From contig NC_031768.1 in NCBI RefSeq assembly GCF_001522545.3, positions 7,873,555 to 7,937,554 on the forward strand: a stretch of 64,000 nt of DNA. The letters are read 5' to 3'. The notes beneath the pieces are model-generated. The model did no database searches, was not told the origin of the DNA, and saw nothing but the letters and a program-made list of their open reading frames with translations. Of the stretch, positions 46,118 through 58,730 are shown one piece after another. This DNA comes from Parus major. Its lineage: Eukaryota; Chordata; Aves; Passeriformes; Paridae. The first letter of the stretch is position 1. The number at the start of each line of letters is the position of its first letter. Both the position numbers and the translations under genes were made by a program.

Positions 46118-49100
46118 ACTGAAGATGTGATCATGGCTCTGGACAGGTGCCGGAGCAGATTTTTATAAAACAATCAGACTGGAGTATAATTCTTCATGCA
46201 CCGGAGTTTTGATATGAACAGGTCCTGCCTGCTGCTGGTGTTTTGAAGGAATGTGGGTTTACCTGCCTTCTCCCTCCTTGTGACCTCTCTCATGTTCAGT
46301 TTGCCTGGCTCTGACCCCAAAAGGCACAGGAGCCTTCCAAGCCCTCTGACCATGGGAGATGGGCTGGGAGAAGGTTGGTCAGCGGTGAGGTGGGACGATG
46401 GAGGGGGCAGTGGCAGCGTGGCTGGCCATGGCACGCTGCCCCTTGGGAGTGACCACCTGGCCACCCCACATGGCCTCAGAGCTTTCTGTGGTCCTGCATT
46501 AGGGGTCCTTGGAGGGCAGGGCACCACAACAAGCCAAAGGAAGGGCTGGGGTCCTGCTTCCCTCTGTGTGGGAAGCAAACACAAAAGGAGCTGAAATGTG
46601 GCTCTCCCTCTCATGTGCACTGGAGAGTCTCTGGGGAAATAGGCATTCAGAGGTGTGTCTAGGGTTTGATCTCTCCCCCAGAAATCCTCCTGGGCAATTT
46701 GTCCATTTCCAGCCTGTCCCAATTATTTACGACAGCAAGATAAACACTTTCCAGGCAGAAGGGGACCGCAATCTCTCTTCTGTGGAGCTGACAAGCTATG
46801 AGTGGAGAGAGACAAGGTTTGTGGTGAAGAGCTTCCTGTAGCTACAGAGAGGTCAACAGGATGCTTACCAAAAATGAGATTCAGTTTATTGAATTAATGT
46901 AGTTGAAGCAGGGAGCACAGAATATACAAGTGAAGAGAGGACTAAAGCTTTTATGCAACAAGTATTGTGATGCATTTAGACAGTATTCCCAAATCACTTT
47001 ACTCAGTTTTTATAAAAGCTAAATCCCCTCCCAAACCTCAGAATACAAGAAAACAATGCAAAGGGGACTATTGTCTGACCAGACTCATTGCCCAGCCACA
47101 CTTCTGATTTTCCTGCGCATTCACAAGAAATGTGACCTTTGTATGCTGTTGCTGGGGGTAGGCCTTGGTCCTCAGAGGGATGGGGAAGTGTGTGATTGCT
47201 GGATGAAAGCAAAAAGGAAGCATCTCAGCCAGCAAAAAGCCTGGAGGTGTTTCCAGTGCTTGCTGCATTTGGAAGACCCAGCAAAACCATGCCCCCCTCC
47301 TATGGCTTCTGAAGAAAGTTTTCAGCCTTCCCTTTTAACATAAGGCACAAAAAATGCCTCAGTGGGTCAGATGAGCAGCCTGTTATGCCCAGTGCTCTGT
47401 CTTAAGCAATTTAAGGAGAGAATGTGTGCCTAAACACGCTCTGTGACTCCACTCCCTCTGCCCACCCACAGCACCTGCACCTGTAGAGGAGTTAAGGGTG
47501 ATGAAGGGCTCACCCCTGTCTGTTCCTTTGCTTTAATATCAGTTTACAGCCCTGTCAGCCATGACCATGTCTAACTCTTTTTGAGAAAAGGAAAGGAGAG
47601 GTCTCAGCCTCAAACTCCCCTATTTTATGTGCAGTAAGCTGTATTCCAAAACAGCCATTCCAAACATTCAGACGGGGGGACAAGGTCAGGGAGTGCTCCA
47701 GGCTGAGGGCTGCCCTCACTTGGTGTCCACAGTGCACAACCTAACAGGATCCCTGTCATGATCAGGAGCTCTCAGGAGAGTGGAGGAACAAAGACAGCTG
47801 CATTCCTCTCCACCTCTGTGTGTGCTTTTATGTGCACCTTTTGGGGAAAGCCTTTTCTTCCTTTTTTTTATGTTTTAGCCCTTTCTCTACAGTCATACAT
47901 GACAAGAGGCTTTTAACTAAATGGTTGGAAGTTTCTATTTGTCTGGGGGACTGTGAGATTTTAATTTGGGTAAATGAGTGAAATTTTCAGCCACTTGACT
48001 GACAAGAGTGTTTGGGGAGAAGGAAAACCTTATATGCTAGAACAATTTGATGAATTTACCATCAGAATGACTAAGATGTAGATCCACACATATGGGAACT
48101 CCTTTCTGCCTAACGCTGTCTCACTTGCCCTACCAGGGCAATGGGAGAACTCATTAATTGCTGAGTCTGCACAGCCTGGTAATCAGAAGATGTTAAATAC
48201 CAATACTTATCTTGTAAAGCAAAAGGTTGTGTTGAAGTTGGCATGTTTTTTTGATAAAAGCACAACCAGGATTTTGTCCTGTGATGAGGCTATTCACACA
48301 GCTACTTGAGACAGGTATAAATCATGTGGACTGTGCATGGAACAGGAGAAATCTACTCTATGCAAAATTAATGTTGGGCTGGCCCAGCAGAAGCAGCGCA
48401 CGTAGCAAAGGTGAAGTGCACAGTCTTAGGGGGAAGCTGTGTGCCTGCCCACCTGGTAAATTTATGTCTTTCACCTCTAGAACTTCAATTCATGCACAGT
48501 GTGAGGTTGTAAGTGAAATGAATTTATTGATGCCAGTTCATTCCCTAATGGGTAACAGTTCATGTCACAAAATCAGCACAGATAATTTGTCATGATTGGA
48601 AGTCTCTTATAAAGAGAGGCTCCAGCGTGCAGGGTACGGAGGAATTAGTTGCTGACCCCTGGGAGAGATGGCAGAGCTTGATAGAGAAGCCCATGCTCCA
48701 ACAGAGGAAACAGAGGTAATAACTAACCCTCCCTCCCAGCCCCTCACCCCCTTGTGAACTGCGTCAGAGAAAGTTCCTGTGCTGCAAGTTCAACAGTAAT
48801 GAAAAACAGGCCTCCCTCATATTATACCTCATCCTAGGATGGGAATGAGATGCAGTGGTTATGTTAGATCAACACTAAAGTCAGTGGGAAAACAAAACCA
48901 GCAGAGCAAAACAGAGGCAACAGGCTGTGTTTGCAGCTGTGCCAAGAAGGAAACGTCACCTAATGACCCCTAAGGGTTTACTGCAGGGGAGATCCTGCTG
49001 ACATCTCTGGTGGGTCTTGACACTGTTCCAGGCAGGGCTCGCTGTCTCCCAGCTTAGCCTGAGGAAAATGGTCTTTCACTCCCCTCTTTGGCCTCCCTCT

Positions 49101-49638
49101 CCATCCCTCGGGACAAAGCAGCCAGGAGATGCTGACGCATACTGCAGACTCCTGAACAGGGGAATGCCTCAGAGCTGCCTTCAAGAATTTCCCCTCAGCT
49201 AAAATCCTCAAAATCCACTCACTGATCTGTATCAAATTGCCTGGGAGTGCCTGTGAGCAGCACTTGGGATCACTGCCTGTGAAAACTCCTTGTTCTGTCT
49301 CGGACACAATGGTCACACGAGTGTCACCTTGCCCACACAGCGTTGGGCTGGAGGTGGATCTGCCAGAACAAGTGGGGCAGCACGAGGACAGACACATCCT
49401 TGGAGAGCTTGAAGTGGGACAGCCCAGATCTCACCACAGACTGTCTTGTGCCTCTTGCCAACCTGTGCAGAGCCACGTGTGCCCTAGAGCCAAGGTGGCC
49501 AGGGTCATTCTTCATGACACTGCTTGGCAGAGGCAGGGCAGGGGTCTGTAACATCATGATGCTGTTTTTTGTCCCCTTGACTGTTCAATTCCCAGAAAGT
49601 GACTTTTTGAGGTGAAATCACTCTGGTAAAGCTGCAGT
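46118..49638. other. Long ordinary non-coding stretch
   Basis: No exon or transposon is recognised. 46300-46560 is GC-richer and open on both strands (182 codons minus, 113 plus), without a recognised domain. 47860-48250 is AT-leaning. Confidence 0.5.
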
Positions 49639-49667
49639 AAAAAAAAAAAAAAAATAGAAAAAAAAAG
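49639..49667 (+). repeat. A-rich tract
   Basis: A16 and A9 runs separated by TAG. No polyadenylation signal precedes it, so a retrocopy is not supported. Confidence 0.85.
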
Positions 49668-50545
49668 AGTGAAAGGATCATTAGGTACATGATCAACTGA
49701 TTTTCTGAAAAGTTAAAAGGTACTGGGAAAGAAAGAGTGAAATGCACATTCCATGTACTGCCACCTTATATCTTTGACTCTAGTGCTCTGCTTGACCCAA
49801 GGAGGGGAAGCATTACAGGAGGAAAAAAAGCCTGTAGGATGCCCAGTCTCCTTGTACCAAAAGTTATTCATAGAAGAGATGATTAGAAACTGCTCTTCCT
49901 GTGCCCTGGGAAATTTTGTATTCAAAAACAAATGAAACAAGGAAATAAAAAAAAACAGCCAAGGAAACAAGCCTCAGACAAATTTGATTCCAAAAGAGAA
50001 GGAAAACATATAAAGATAGATATCTGTGTTTCTACTGCAGGGCTGAAGTAGGAATTCCCTGAGACTTCACAGAGTAGTCTGGCTGTCCTCTGCTCTCTCC
50101 AGAGCACTCCTAGGGCTCAGAGGCTGGCCAGGAGGCCCAGCAGCCAGGAAGCCCTGGGAAGTCCCTCTGCCAAGGAGCCAGGAGACTGGGGCTTGGCAGA
50201 CTCTATGCCCTGCCTGCCATCTCCCCACCAGCCTGCCAGGTGGGCTGCCGTGCAGGGAGCTAGGGAAGCTTTCAAAAATTGCTTGGCAAGGAGGATGTCA
50301 TTCTGCATCTGCCTGGTTTCTGGGAGGATCTCATCAAAACTGACACGTTTCCAGTGTGTTTCCATGCCGGTGTATTAGATTCTGCAATGCCAGAGGAGCA
50401 CACCAGGAAATTGCTGAGCGGCTGTACTGTGCACACCGAGAGCCAGCAGCTCTCAGCTGCAGCCCCAGCCACCTGCCCAAGGAGCAGCCAGAGAAACCTG
50501 GGGAGAAAACTCACCCACCCCGACAGCAAAGCTCCCACAGCATTC
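49668..50545. other. Non-coding stretch
   Basis: AT-rich to about 50030, then GC-rich (50100-50545) up to the minisatellite. No gene is seen. Confidence 0.5.
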
Positions 50546-50979
50546 AGCACTGACTCCTTCAGGTGTGGGCAGCACAGTGCTGGGGATTTTGGGAAGCCTT
50601 TAGCACTGACTCCNNNNNNNNNNNNNNNNNNNNNNNNNNNNNNNNNNNNNNNNNNNNNNNNNNNNNNNNNNNNNNNNNNNNNNNNNNNNNNNNNNNNNNN
50701 NNNNNNNNNNNNNNNNNNNNNNNNNNNNNNNNNNNNNNNNNNNNNNNNNNNNNNNNNNNNNNNNNNNNNNNNNNNNNNNNNNNNNNNNNNNNNNNNNNNN
50801 NNNNNNNNNNNNNNNNNNNNNNNNNNNNNNNNNNNNNNNNNNNNNNNNNNNNNNNNNNNNNNNNNNNNNNNNNNNNNNNNNNNNNNNNNNNNNNNNNNNN
50901 NNNCAGTGCTGGGATTTTGGGAAGCCTTTAGCACTGACTCCAGGTGTGGGCAGCACAGTGCTGGGGATTTTGGGAAGCC
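50546..50979 (+). repeat. 53-56-bp minisatellite split by a gap
   Basis: Units begin AGCACTGACTCC and continue AGGTGTGGGCAGCACAGTGC, then TGGGGATTTTGGGAAGCC, then TTT. The first full unit (50546-50601) is 56 bp because it has an extra TTC after AGCACTGACTCC. A second unit starts at 50602 and runs into the gap. On the right the repeat resumes at 50904 inside a unit, and a last unit (50930-50979) ends at GGGAAGCC. The copy next to the gap has TGGGA in place of TGGGGA. The gap, if true to size, would hold about five more units. The number of real copies is unknown. Confidence 0.95.
50614..50903. other. Assembly gap, 290 N
   Basis: A run of 290 unknown bases inside the tandem array, almost certainly because short reads could not resolve it. 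Translated frames crossing it are meaningless. Confidence 0.99.
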
Positions 50980-51858
50980 AGTCACGCCTCAGAATGATGC
51001 ACTCTGAGCTGCTGTGTGCAGGGGTGGCTGTTGGGCTTTACTTTATGCCTGCTCCTCTCGGTAGCCCCTGGGCCTGACTGCTGACCCAGGTTCATTTCCA
51101 AGCCCTCTCCTATCAATCAGACATGCACATATACTGTTCCAGTAATGAATCAAGCTGCCTTGTTCTTGGCCTCAATCAATCAAGCAAGACTGAGTGCCAC
51201 ACAAACATTCATCCAGGTTGCAAATAACAGGTAAAAACAGCCCCAAGCACAGCCTGTGGGGAACAGCTCCCCATTGCAGCAGTTCATCAGAGAGAAGGAA
51301 TTTTTTGATGTGCACGGGTGTGTCAGGGGCATGAGGCAGCAATTAAAGATGGTGAGAAAAATTATCCAGACTCAAGTAATTTCTAATAAAAATGTGTGAA
51401 GAGAAATGTAATGCTATTGGCATGGAAAATTCAGAAGACATAAAAAGCTCAAACTCTGTGGGATTCCACCCAGTTATAGAAAAGCAGGAATTCATGTTCT
51501 GCCAAACCAAGCTGTCAGAGTTAACCGGGGCATCCTCAAGCCAATAGCTGGAAATGCCAGATAATCTGTGCAACCACAAATTTCTGCTAAGGTTTCTTAA
51601 AGATATTGGGAAAAAGAGCTGTGCAGCCAGAGCAGAGGTGTTCCCTGGTCCTGGAACGTGTCAGGGTGATGAGCCACCATGTAACCTGACAAAGACTGAT
51701 CTACAAGATAAAGCAGAAAATCCTTATTAGGCACCAGACTGCTTATCAAGTGACTCAACGAGCTCTCCTGAATCATTGCATGGAAACTTAGCAGAAAATG
51801 TATCTTTGTGAACCTCCCTTTTCTCTCCCAGCTGTGCTGAGCTGACCATTCAGGATGC
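50980..51858. other. Non-coding stretch
   Basis: Ordinary AT-leaning sequence. No exon or repeat is recognised. Confidence 0.5.
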
Positions 51859-51879
51859 AAAAAAAAAAAAAAAAAAAAA
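51859..51879 (+). repeat. Poly(A) tract, 21 bases
   Basis: A pure A run following CAGGATGC. No AATAAA lies just upstream and no target-site duplication is seen, so it is listed as a simple repeat. Confidence 0.9.
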
Positions 51880-52560
51880 GGCAAGCTGCACTCAGTGCTT
51901 GCTTCAAACCCAACCCATCTTTATCAGCCCATTCCAGATGTTCTTGCAGCTGTATCGCCTCACCATCACCTCAATTCGATGTGGCACCAAGGCAAATTAA
52001 GGGCTACATTTTTTTAGGCCTTGCTGATGCTCTGTGCTCTGTCTACTCCAGCTCACTTCTCAGCCTGTTTTTTACACACTAGTGTCTTCAATTACTTTTC
52101 CAAATGAAGGGAGTCATGGTACTTTAATTAAACATTTAATTGAAGGGAGAGAAAAAAAAAAACAAAAAAGAGGGAGGGAGCTGATGTTTTCCAACAAGGA
52201 AAGGATAACGGTGAGAGATTGCTGCTTCTGAATGAAACCTCACAATGCTGCTCTCTGCAGCAAGAGGCACCCTGGGCTGGGGCTCATGTATCAAAGTACG
52301 GCTCAGCTCCTATTCAATTAATGTGTCTGTTTCAATGGGAAGCTTTTGTAAAGCATTGTTGGAAATGGTTTCTAATTTTCCCTTCAGTTTTTGGCTGGCT
52401 TAATTAAACTTACGCCCCCTGAACTCTTGTGTCTCTCCAAAAGCGCACTGGTTATTGACCTAAGGGATTTTTTTTAATCATTTCTATGTTTCCCTGGCCA
52501 CCTTCAGTGAATTAGTGAATCCATCCCTTTTCTTTTTCTTTTTAAAGGTTCATCCAATAC
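51880..52560. other. AT-rich candidate conserved segment
   Basis: Contains TTTAATTAAACATTTAATTG near 52122-52141, a short A-run near 52150, GGCTTAATTAAACTTACG near 52396 and GTTATTGACC near 52451. Repeat-free apart from A and T runs. A weak CNE candidate by texture. Confidence 0.25.
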
Positions 52561-54764
52561 TGAGGTGATTCTGCTCCCTGCCCCTCCAAGAGCTGGCAAA
52601 AACATGTGTCATCTTTCCTGTTCTTCAGCAGCCTGAGAACTGCAGCTCTCCAGGCTGGAGTTTCCCCAGATAAAGAAGTCCTGCAAGCCAGTGCCTCCAC
52701 AGCAGAAGCAGCATGTGCTGCAGGATGTCTTTGCACTCCTTTCCCCTTGTCCAGGGGTAGGATTGAGAACAAACCCACTCACTTATATAGAGGTTCATGG
52801 GAGTGGATCCTCATGAACTGAGGGGACAGATTTGTTTTGGGACCTAAAGAGGTCTGGTTTGCCATCAGTTTGGGCTCAAGAGTGAGCAAAGCCCTGTGGA
52901 TTTGTTGAAGTCTGTGACAGATGGAATCATACAGCAGCCTCTCCCACACTGAAGAATCTATAAAGTCTCTCTTCAGTTGCCTGGTCTAAAAGGACTCAGA
53001 GACCTAATTATATTTGGGACATCTCTCTCTCAAATTCAGTGGAAATCTGCTAATAGGCTCTGAAATTATGGGAAGGTTGAATGAACTAACACAGAATTGC
53101 AGGAAGCTCCTCTCCTTTGGAAAGCAGGCTAAAAATGAGGTTGAAGCCTGGGTCACATCTCCATCATTCCTGCCACCCCCATGTTATTTACCTGTGGGCC
53201 TGGATGGATAAAACACAGGACCCATATTCGTCTGACGCTGTCACTGCAGGCAGTGATTACCTTTGAAATTTAGGCTCTGCCTGTGTGTTAAAGGATGAGA
53301 ACATTCACAAATGTCAGAATACAAAAGAAGGCTCGCACAAAGGGAACATCCCGCGGCAGAGCATTGCCATCCTGGCTGTGGCTGGGAAAGCAGGGGGTGA
53401 GGGAAGGCAAAACTGGGCCACTCCAGCAGCAGCGACTCGGGGAGGAGAGAATACAAGCCCAAGATCAGAAAACAGAGAGTGAGTCTGACGAGCAGGCTTC
53501 CCTACCTTGTTCTCTTCTCCAAATGCTCTGAAAAAACAGCAGGACACAAAGTGTTTCTTGGGGTACAGCTGACTAAAAATTCAAGAAGAAAACATTCTTG
53601 TCTGCCCACAAAAGACTGTGAAGGCTTGCTCATGTCTAGGGCACAAAAATGGTCCCATTCAGAGCTGAAAGCTTGTTGTTACAGGCTCTGTAGTGGAAAA
53701 GCAGTGGAAGTGCATCAACCTGCTGGATTTCCCACCCCCAGCAGGCAGGAGAGCTGCTCACAGCGGGGAGCTAAACACGGGTTCTGCTCCTCATCGTGAC
53801 TGTGCTGTGGATTAGATGCAGATTAACCCAGCGACCTGGCATCCACTCTCATCCATGCTTAAGAGTATAAGCAAAGGAAAGCTGATGATTAGGGAAAAGA
53901 ACAGGTGAAGTTCAGTTCAAAGTTCAATGTCATTGAAAAAAACCATGAATGCCAAAACCAGAGTGGGGCTGGTTTTAGTGTCCATAAGCAGATGCAGAGC
54001 CCAGGACGGCTGGGTCATTCTCCTGAGGGTTCAGATGAGAGTGGTAAAGGAGGGGTCAAGCCTAGACTAAGGTTCCCAGCATGGGAATTCCTATGTTCTG
54101 GTTTTGCTTCCATCACCAGCTGGCTTAGGGACAGGCCACACTGCTCCTTCTTGCCATACTTCCTTTCAGCCACTTCTGAGGTGAAGGCACTGAAATATCC
54201 TCACCACATGGGGATGTTCCCTGCTTTGTGTGTGTTCGCTCTGAGTGACTGGGGATTTACATATGCAAAGTGCAGCAGGGAATTAGGAGCAAGCATCAAC
54301 CAAACTGCCTCGCACAACCACGCCTGAGTGTTATGTAGGAGGAGGAGACAGATGGGAGACAGACTTGATTTTATCAAGATAGGAATAAACTTATTTTCTA
54401 GGACTGTTTCTAATAAAATAAAGGCAATTCTCTCTGGCTTATAACACCTTAATAATCACTGTAGTTGTGACACAGAATCAATCATGCTTTTATTCTGTAC
54501 TCCTTTTTTAGGTTAGGAAAAGCAAGTCTGTTCGAGCCACCCTTAGAATGAAATCTCTTTGATATTTGTTGTTGTTTTCAGGTAACAGAATTCATACCAT
54601 CTTAAGAATTTACTCTTTGCACGCACCTTATCCATACCTGAGGAAGACCCAGAGCAGGTGGGGAAAGCATGATGAAACAAGATTCCCTGCATGATGCAAG
54701 GCAAAGGGATTGTGTAGCCTGCTGCTGCTTTCCGTATGAGTGGATTTTATCCAAGCATTGCTTC
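52561..54764. other. Long ordinary non-coding stretch
   Basis: No exon or transposon is recognised. Open frames at 53285-53547 on both strands overlap and match nothing I know. Confidence 0.5.
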
Positions 54765-54839
<75 letters not shown>

Positions 54840-54846
54840 TACTACT
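54765..54846 (+). repeat. (ATT)n microsatellite, about 25 units
   Basis: A pure run of about 74 bases of ATT (AAT on the other strand), followed by three ACT units. Open frames of poly-Leu, poly-Tyr and poly-Asn across it are artefacts. A pure array this long is expected to vary between individuals. Confidence 0.98.
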
Positions 54847-55369
54847 CAGAGAAGGGCACAAGTGTAGGAGCCTGGGTGCACCAGAGCCCTGTGTCTCTGT
54901 GATGGTTTCTGTTTGGGAGGGCAGCAGTCAGGTTGTGCACCCAGAACAACCTAGATGTCTATTTTATCTGTCTTTTAGGACAGCTGCAGAATATTGCACA
55001 CTAAAATACATGTTGTAATGTGTCCTCTCACTTGCTTTAAGACACCATTCAATTAACAAGCAGTGAACTTTGGTGCTGAGAGGAGCAAAATGCATGAAAA
55101 GCTGAGAGATAAGGAGTTTCTCCCTTGGTTTGGGAAGGTGCTCTCTCTGGCAGGAGGTCTCCAGTGCCCAGCAGTGGCTGAGCTCATTCTGCAGCACAGC
55201 ATCCTGTCCAGTGGCAGCTCTCTTCTCTTCACAATTCCCTGTTTTCACAGGCCTGTAGGAGCTGAATCACCTAAGCAATCTTTCTGTGCTTTTGCATTTG
55301 GTTGGCTTTGGCCAGAGGGTTTCAAAAGTTATTACAGGGAGAATCACACACACGGCATGCTCACATAAG
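54847..55369. other. Non-coding stretch
   Basis: Ordinary mixed sequence, no feature recognised. Confidence 0.5.
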
Positions 55370-55740
55370 CCTTTAAAAATCCTGCTGCTGCTATGCTTAT
55401 TACCATGGATAGTCCCCTTAGCTGAAAAATGAGTCATAATTGTAGAAAACAGTGCAGAATTTGAACCTAAGCCATTAATGCTAATGTAATATATGGTGAG
55501 AAAATACTATTAACATTTGGATGGATGAGTTACAATACTCTGATTACCACACATTTGCATTCCTTAGCTTCTGTGTGATTACAACCTCAGCTTTGAAGCT
55601 GTGCTACCACAAAGACCTCTTTTGCTGTTTCGATTTGTTTGCTTGGTGTGTGCATATTTAGAGCCAGTGCTGGTTTGCTGTATTAATAATATTGATTGCA
55701 CAGTGATTCCTGCCGTGCCCAGCCGAGGCGACGGAGAGGG
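55370..55740. promoter_or_regulatory. Candidate conserved non-coding element
   Basis: A repeat-free AT-rich block with many factor-like words: CATTAATGCTAATG (55473-55486), GAGTCATAATTG, TTAACATTTGG, TGATTACC, and TATTAATAATATTGATTGC near 55680, then a change to CpG-bearing sequence (GCCGAGGCGACGG near 55722). This is among the more convincing CNE textures in the window, but no comparison was possible. Confidence 0.35.
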
Positions 55741-57439
55741 AGGACGGATGATCCTAAAGGGGTGAATTCCCTCTTAGGAAGCGGAGTTCTGGGGATTTAT
55801 GGAGCAGTCACCTCTCTGAACTGTGGCTTTTTAATGTCTCTTTAAAGGCTCAAGTCCAAGGAAGTGTCCTGATTTCCAGGAAGTTCAGTGGAGAGAGAGC
55901 GAGGCACCTCTAGAGGGCAATTCATTCCATGGTTTGCAGCTGCCTGTGGAGCAGGAGCTGGCTGGAGCCAAAGAGCCAAACCACCCCAAGGTGGCTGGCC
56001 TGGCTGAGGGTGCTCAGACTGCACAGGGGATGCTGCATTTCTCTCCAGTCAGTCAGCAAAAATGTTTCTGCCCACTCACCAGTGTTTTCCTCCAGGTTTT
56101 TTGCCTACGAAGAATTTTCTTGTGCCTTCTCTGTCCATGTGAGGAGCAGCAGGATTCCCTTGGTGCTTTTGTTCCCAGGCTCTCTAAGCATGAGCAGCAG
56201 CAGTGTCAAAAGGCAGCAAGATAGATCTACCTACCAAAATGGTTGAGGTCTTTCTGGTGCTCTTTGTGTGACAAAAATGTAAGATCAGATGGGCAAAGGG
56301 TGAGGCCAGAGATTTTGCCCGAATGTGAAAGATCTGGCAGCCTCTGCACTATAGGAAACACATACTGTATTCTAGGACCTAGAAAACAGCAAGCCAACTT
56401 ACAAACCCTCTGAACATCTTGAGGACTCCCTACTGCACAACTTTGATGGAAAGTACCATTTCCTACATTCTGCATGTGATTTACAGGTTTTCCCTATTTT
56501 TTTGCAACTACAGCCAGCCTGGAGGGCCAAGTTCTGCTCTCAAATTGGGAACAACTTCTCTGAGAAGCAGAGAAGGTGCAAGTGGAAAAGAGAGGCTGAC
56601 TAAGAACCCCTCGGGCTGTACCTTGGAGGACACAGGCAGGGTTAACTCTAATTGCCACAGTGGGGCTGCAAGGTGGGGCCCTGCTCACCTTTAGTTTTGG
56701 AAAGCAAAATAAACTGTGCTGACAGACTGAGAACAAAGTCAGAGTACACTGTGGCTTTGCAGAGAAGGGAGCTTTCTACCCATGCAGAGCACAGAACAGG
56801 CAGGGAAAGCTGAAGGCAATATCATGATGCTGGTCTGCCCCAGCCTTGGACCTTTGGACCTGAAAATGCTTACTTTTGGTTAGTGTATGGAAATGTGTGT
56901 GTGAGGACAGGAGGGAGGAGACAGTTCTGTAACCAGTATCTATATTGCAAATTTAAATTAATGGCAAGTTGTCTTAATCGTGGGACAGGTGTTCCTTTTA
57001 TTCTCATCCCTGTAGCAGAATAAATGAATGAAATAAAAAATGAGTAAGAACTTGAGCCTTCACATAATGAATGTCGTGGATACAGCCTCCTGTAAATTAC
57101 ATTCTGGACACCCAACAGGTAAAGTCTCATCTATTACTGGGATACTCACGTGTCTTTTCAAGGCTCTTCAACAGCAAAACCCTGAAAAGTCAGCACACCT
57201 TCTGCAGGTTGGAGAGAGTCTGATGGAGGAGGAAGAGCAGAGGAGTCATTAGGGAACATCATTAGAGGCTTAAGAGCTAATGATCCAAAGCACATTGACA
57301 TTAATGTGACTCTTTTTTTTGGACTTGAGGCACCAGGGCCTGTGAATTCTTGTTTGTGATATTTAACATGTCTGGTTTTCATGCACAATTATCTATTTTG
57401 GAACAGGAGAGGGGTTTTTCTCCTCTGTAGAATAAAAAG
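55741..57439. other. Non-coding stretch
   Basis: No exon or transposon is recognised. A T8 run lies near 57313. Confidence 0.5.
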
Positions 57440-58700
57440 CAAACAAATAATCCCCTTGTGCTGAGCAAATCAAGTCCTAGCACTGGAGACAAGATTTCTT
57501 AGAATTGCTCCCATCATAAAATCTGCTGCTTCATTTTTCCCCCTGTGTTTATGAAGGCAGTAAGCAGTTCTATTAAAATTAATAGAAATACTCACAGACA
57601 TGTAATTAAACCTTGACTGCCTGACCAGTGGAAGGAAAAGTCAAGACCAAGGGCACTTTAACTTTTTTATTATGCTTTTCCTTGTGTCACAATAAAGCCA
57701 CAAAATGCTATTGTTGGGGCCTAGCTTGAAAATCAAAATATTCTCCTTGGGGGACACACTGTTTCAGCCCTCAGAGGGGAGAAGGTTGAGGAAACAGCTG
57801 GGATCTCACTGAACAGAGCCATGCAGGGATTCCTGTGAGGGACTCAGTGCCTTGTAACTCCATGTTAAGATTTACTCTTTGCTTGAAGGAACAGTCCCTG
57901 TGCATTCATTTTGACCTGATAATGGCTGTGTAACAATCCAGGATACTACTTATTTACGTTGCTCCCTGACAGCTTAAAAATTCATTAATGTCTCAGCAAT
58001 AAATTCTGAGCAGATTCCCTGAGGAGATGAAAAAAGGGGGACACCAGCTAATGAATTATCAGACAAATACTCTGGAAGGAGAGCCTGTGCTCCTCTTCCA
58101 CACCGTTCCTGTGGCTGAATGGAAAGAGGCTCGCGTTTGAAGTTTCGTTTTTTATTTCTGCTTTTCTGCAGAATGTGGGAGTAACGGAGGCACCCTCCCC
58201 ATCTGGCACACACAGCCCATATGGCAGCCATACGATCTCCTCCCCTGCATTTCAGAGACTTCTGAACTGGAAGGGCAGCCCTGAAACCCAGCATGGGCTA
58301 CAGGAGTAACTTCAATCCCCATCCTGCTCTCCCTCCCTCCTGAGTAACTTATTTAGCGCTGACAATTTACATACGGTGGTTTTACAGTGCGGACGAGGAT
58401 GCCCCAGGGACTGATTTAAGACTCACAAATCCATTTCAGAGCCTTTGTGCTGAGAAGACGGTGTGGCAGATTCAATATTCAGCTGTGCTCATCTAAATCC
58501 ACAGGTGATTTGGGGGAAGGAAACCCTCCAGATTTACCTTGGTGCAAGACAGAAAAATAAAGGCACCTGCCTGGACTCATAGCCACTGTACATCAGTGAA
58601 AAATACCTTGCACACAAAATTCACAGTACTCTTTTAGCTAAAGACAGATGACGAGCCTGCCACTATACATGCAAATATTGCAGAATGCAGGAGATCAAAC
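57440..58700. promoter_or_regulatory. Candidate conserved non-coding cluster
   Basis: Repeat-free sequence over 1.2 kb. 57560-57720 holds ATTAAAATTAATAG, TGTAATTAAACC and an inverted pair of SOX-type cores, ACAATA at 57689-57694 and TATTGT at 57709-57714. 58060-58500 holds isolated CpGs in AT-leaning DNA (GCTCGCGTTTGAAG, TAGCGCTGACAATTTACATACGG, TGCGGACGAGG). The reading as enhancers is inference. Confidence 0.3.
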
Positions 58701-58705
58701 AACAA

Positions 58706-58730
58706 ATATATATATATATATTTTTTTTTT
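58706..58730 (+). repeat. (AT)n followed by poly(T)
   Basis: Eight AT units run straight into a T10 tract. Simple, probably unstable sequence. Confidence 0.95.

Noticed and set aside
46174..46722. 182-codon minus-strand frame
   Set aside because: Lies in a GC-rich, stop-poor patch open on both strands; low-complexity Pro/Leu composition.
50546..50979. Possible CRISPR-like repeat array
   Set aside because: The units are directly adjacent with no unique spacers, and the setting is eukaryotic. It is a minisatellite.
50272..51007. Open frames of up to 242 codons on both strands
   Set aside because: They run through the 290-N gap and a tandem repeat; the middle is unknown sequence.
51859..51879. 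Poly(A) run as a retrocopy tail
   Set aside because: Same reasons: no AATAAA just upstream and no recognisable parent transcript.
52924..52960. GGAATCATACAG as a CR1 tail
   Set aside because: The following bases do not continue into any CR1 phrase.
54628..55018. Frames encoding poly-Asn, poly-Tyr and poly-Leu
   Set aside because: They are the six-frame reading of the (ATT)n microsatellite.
55475..55485. TTAATGCTAAT, identical to the first 11 bases of miR-155
   Set aside because: The match ends there, the next bases differ from the microRNA and no partner arm forms a precursor hairpin nearby. It is an AT-rich coincidence.
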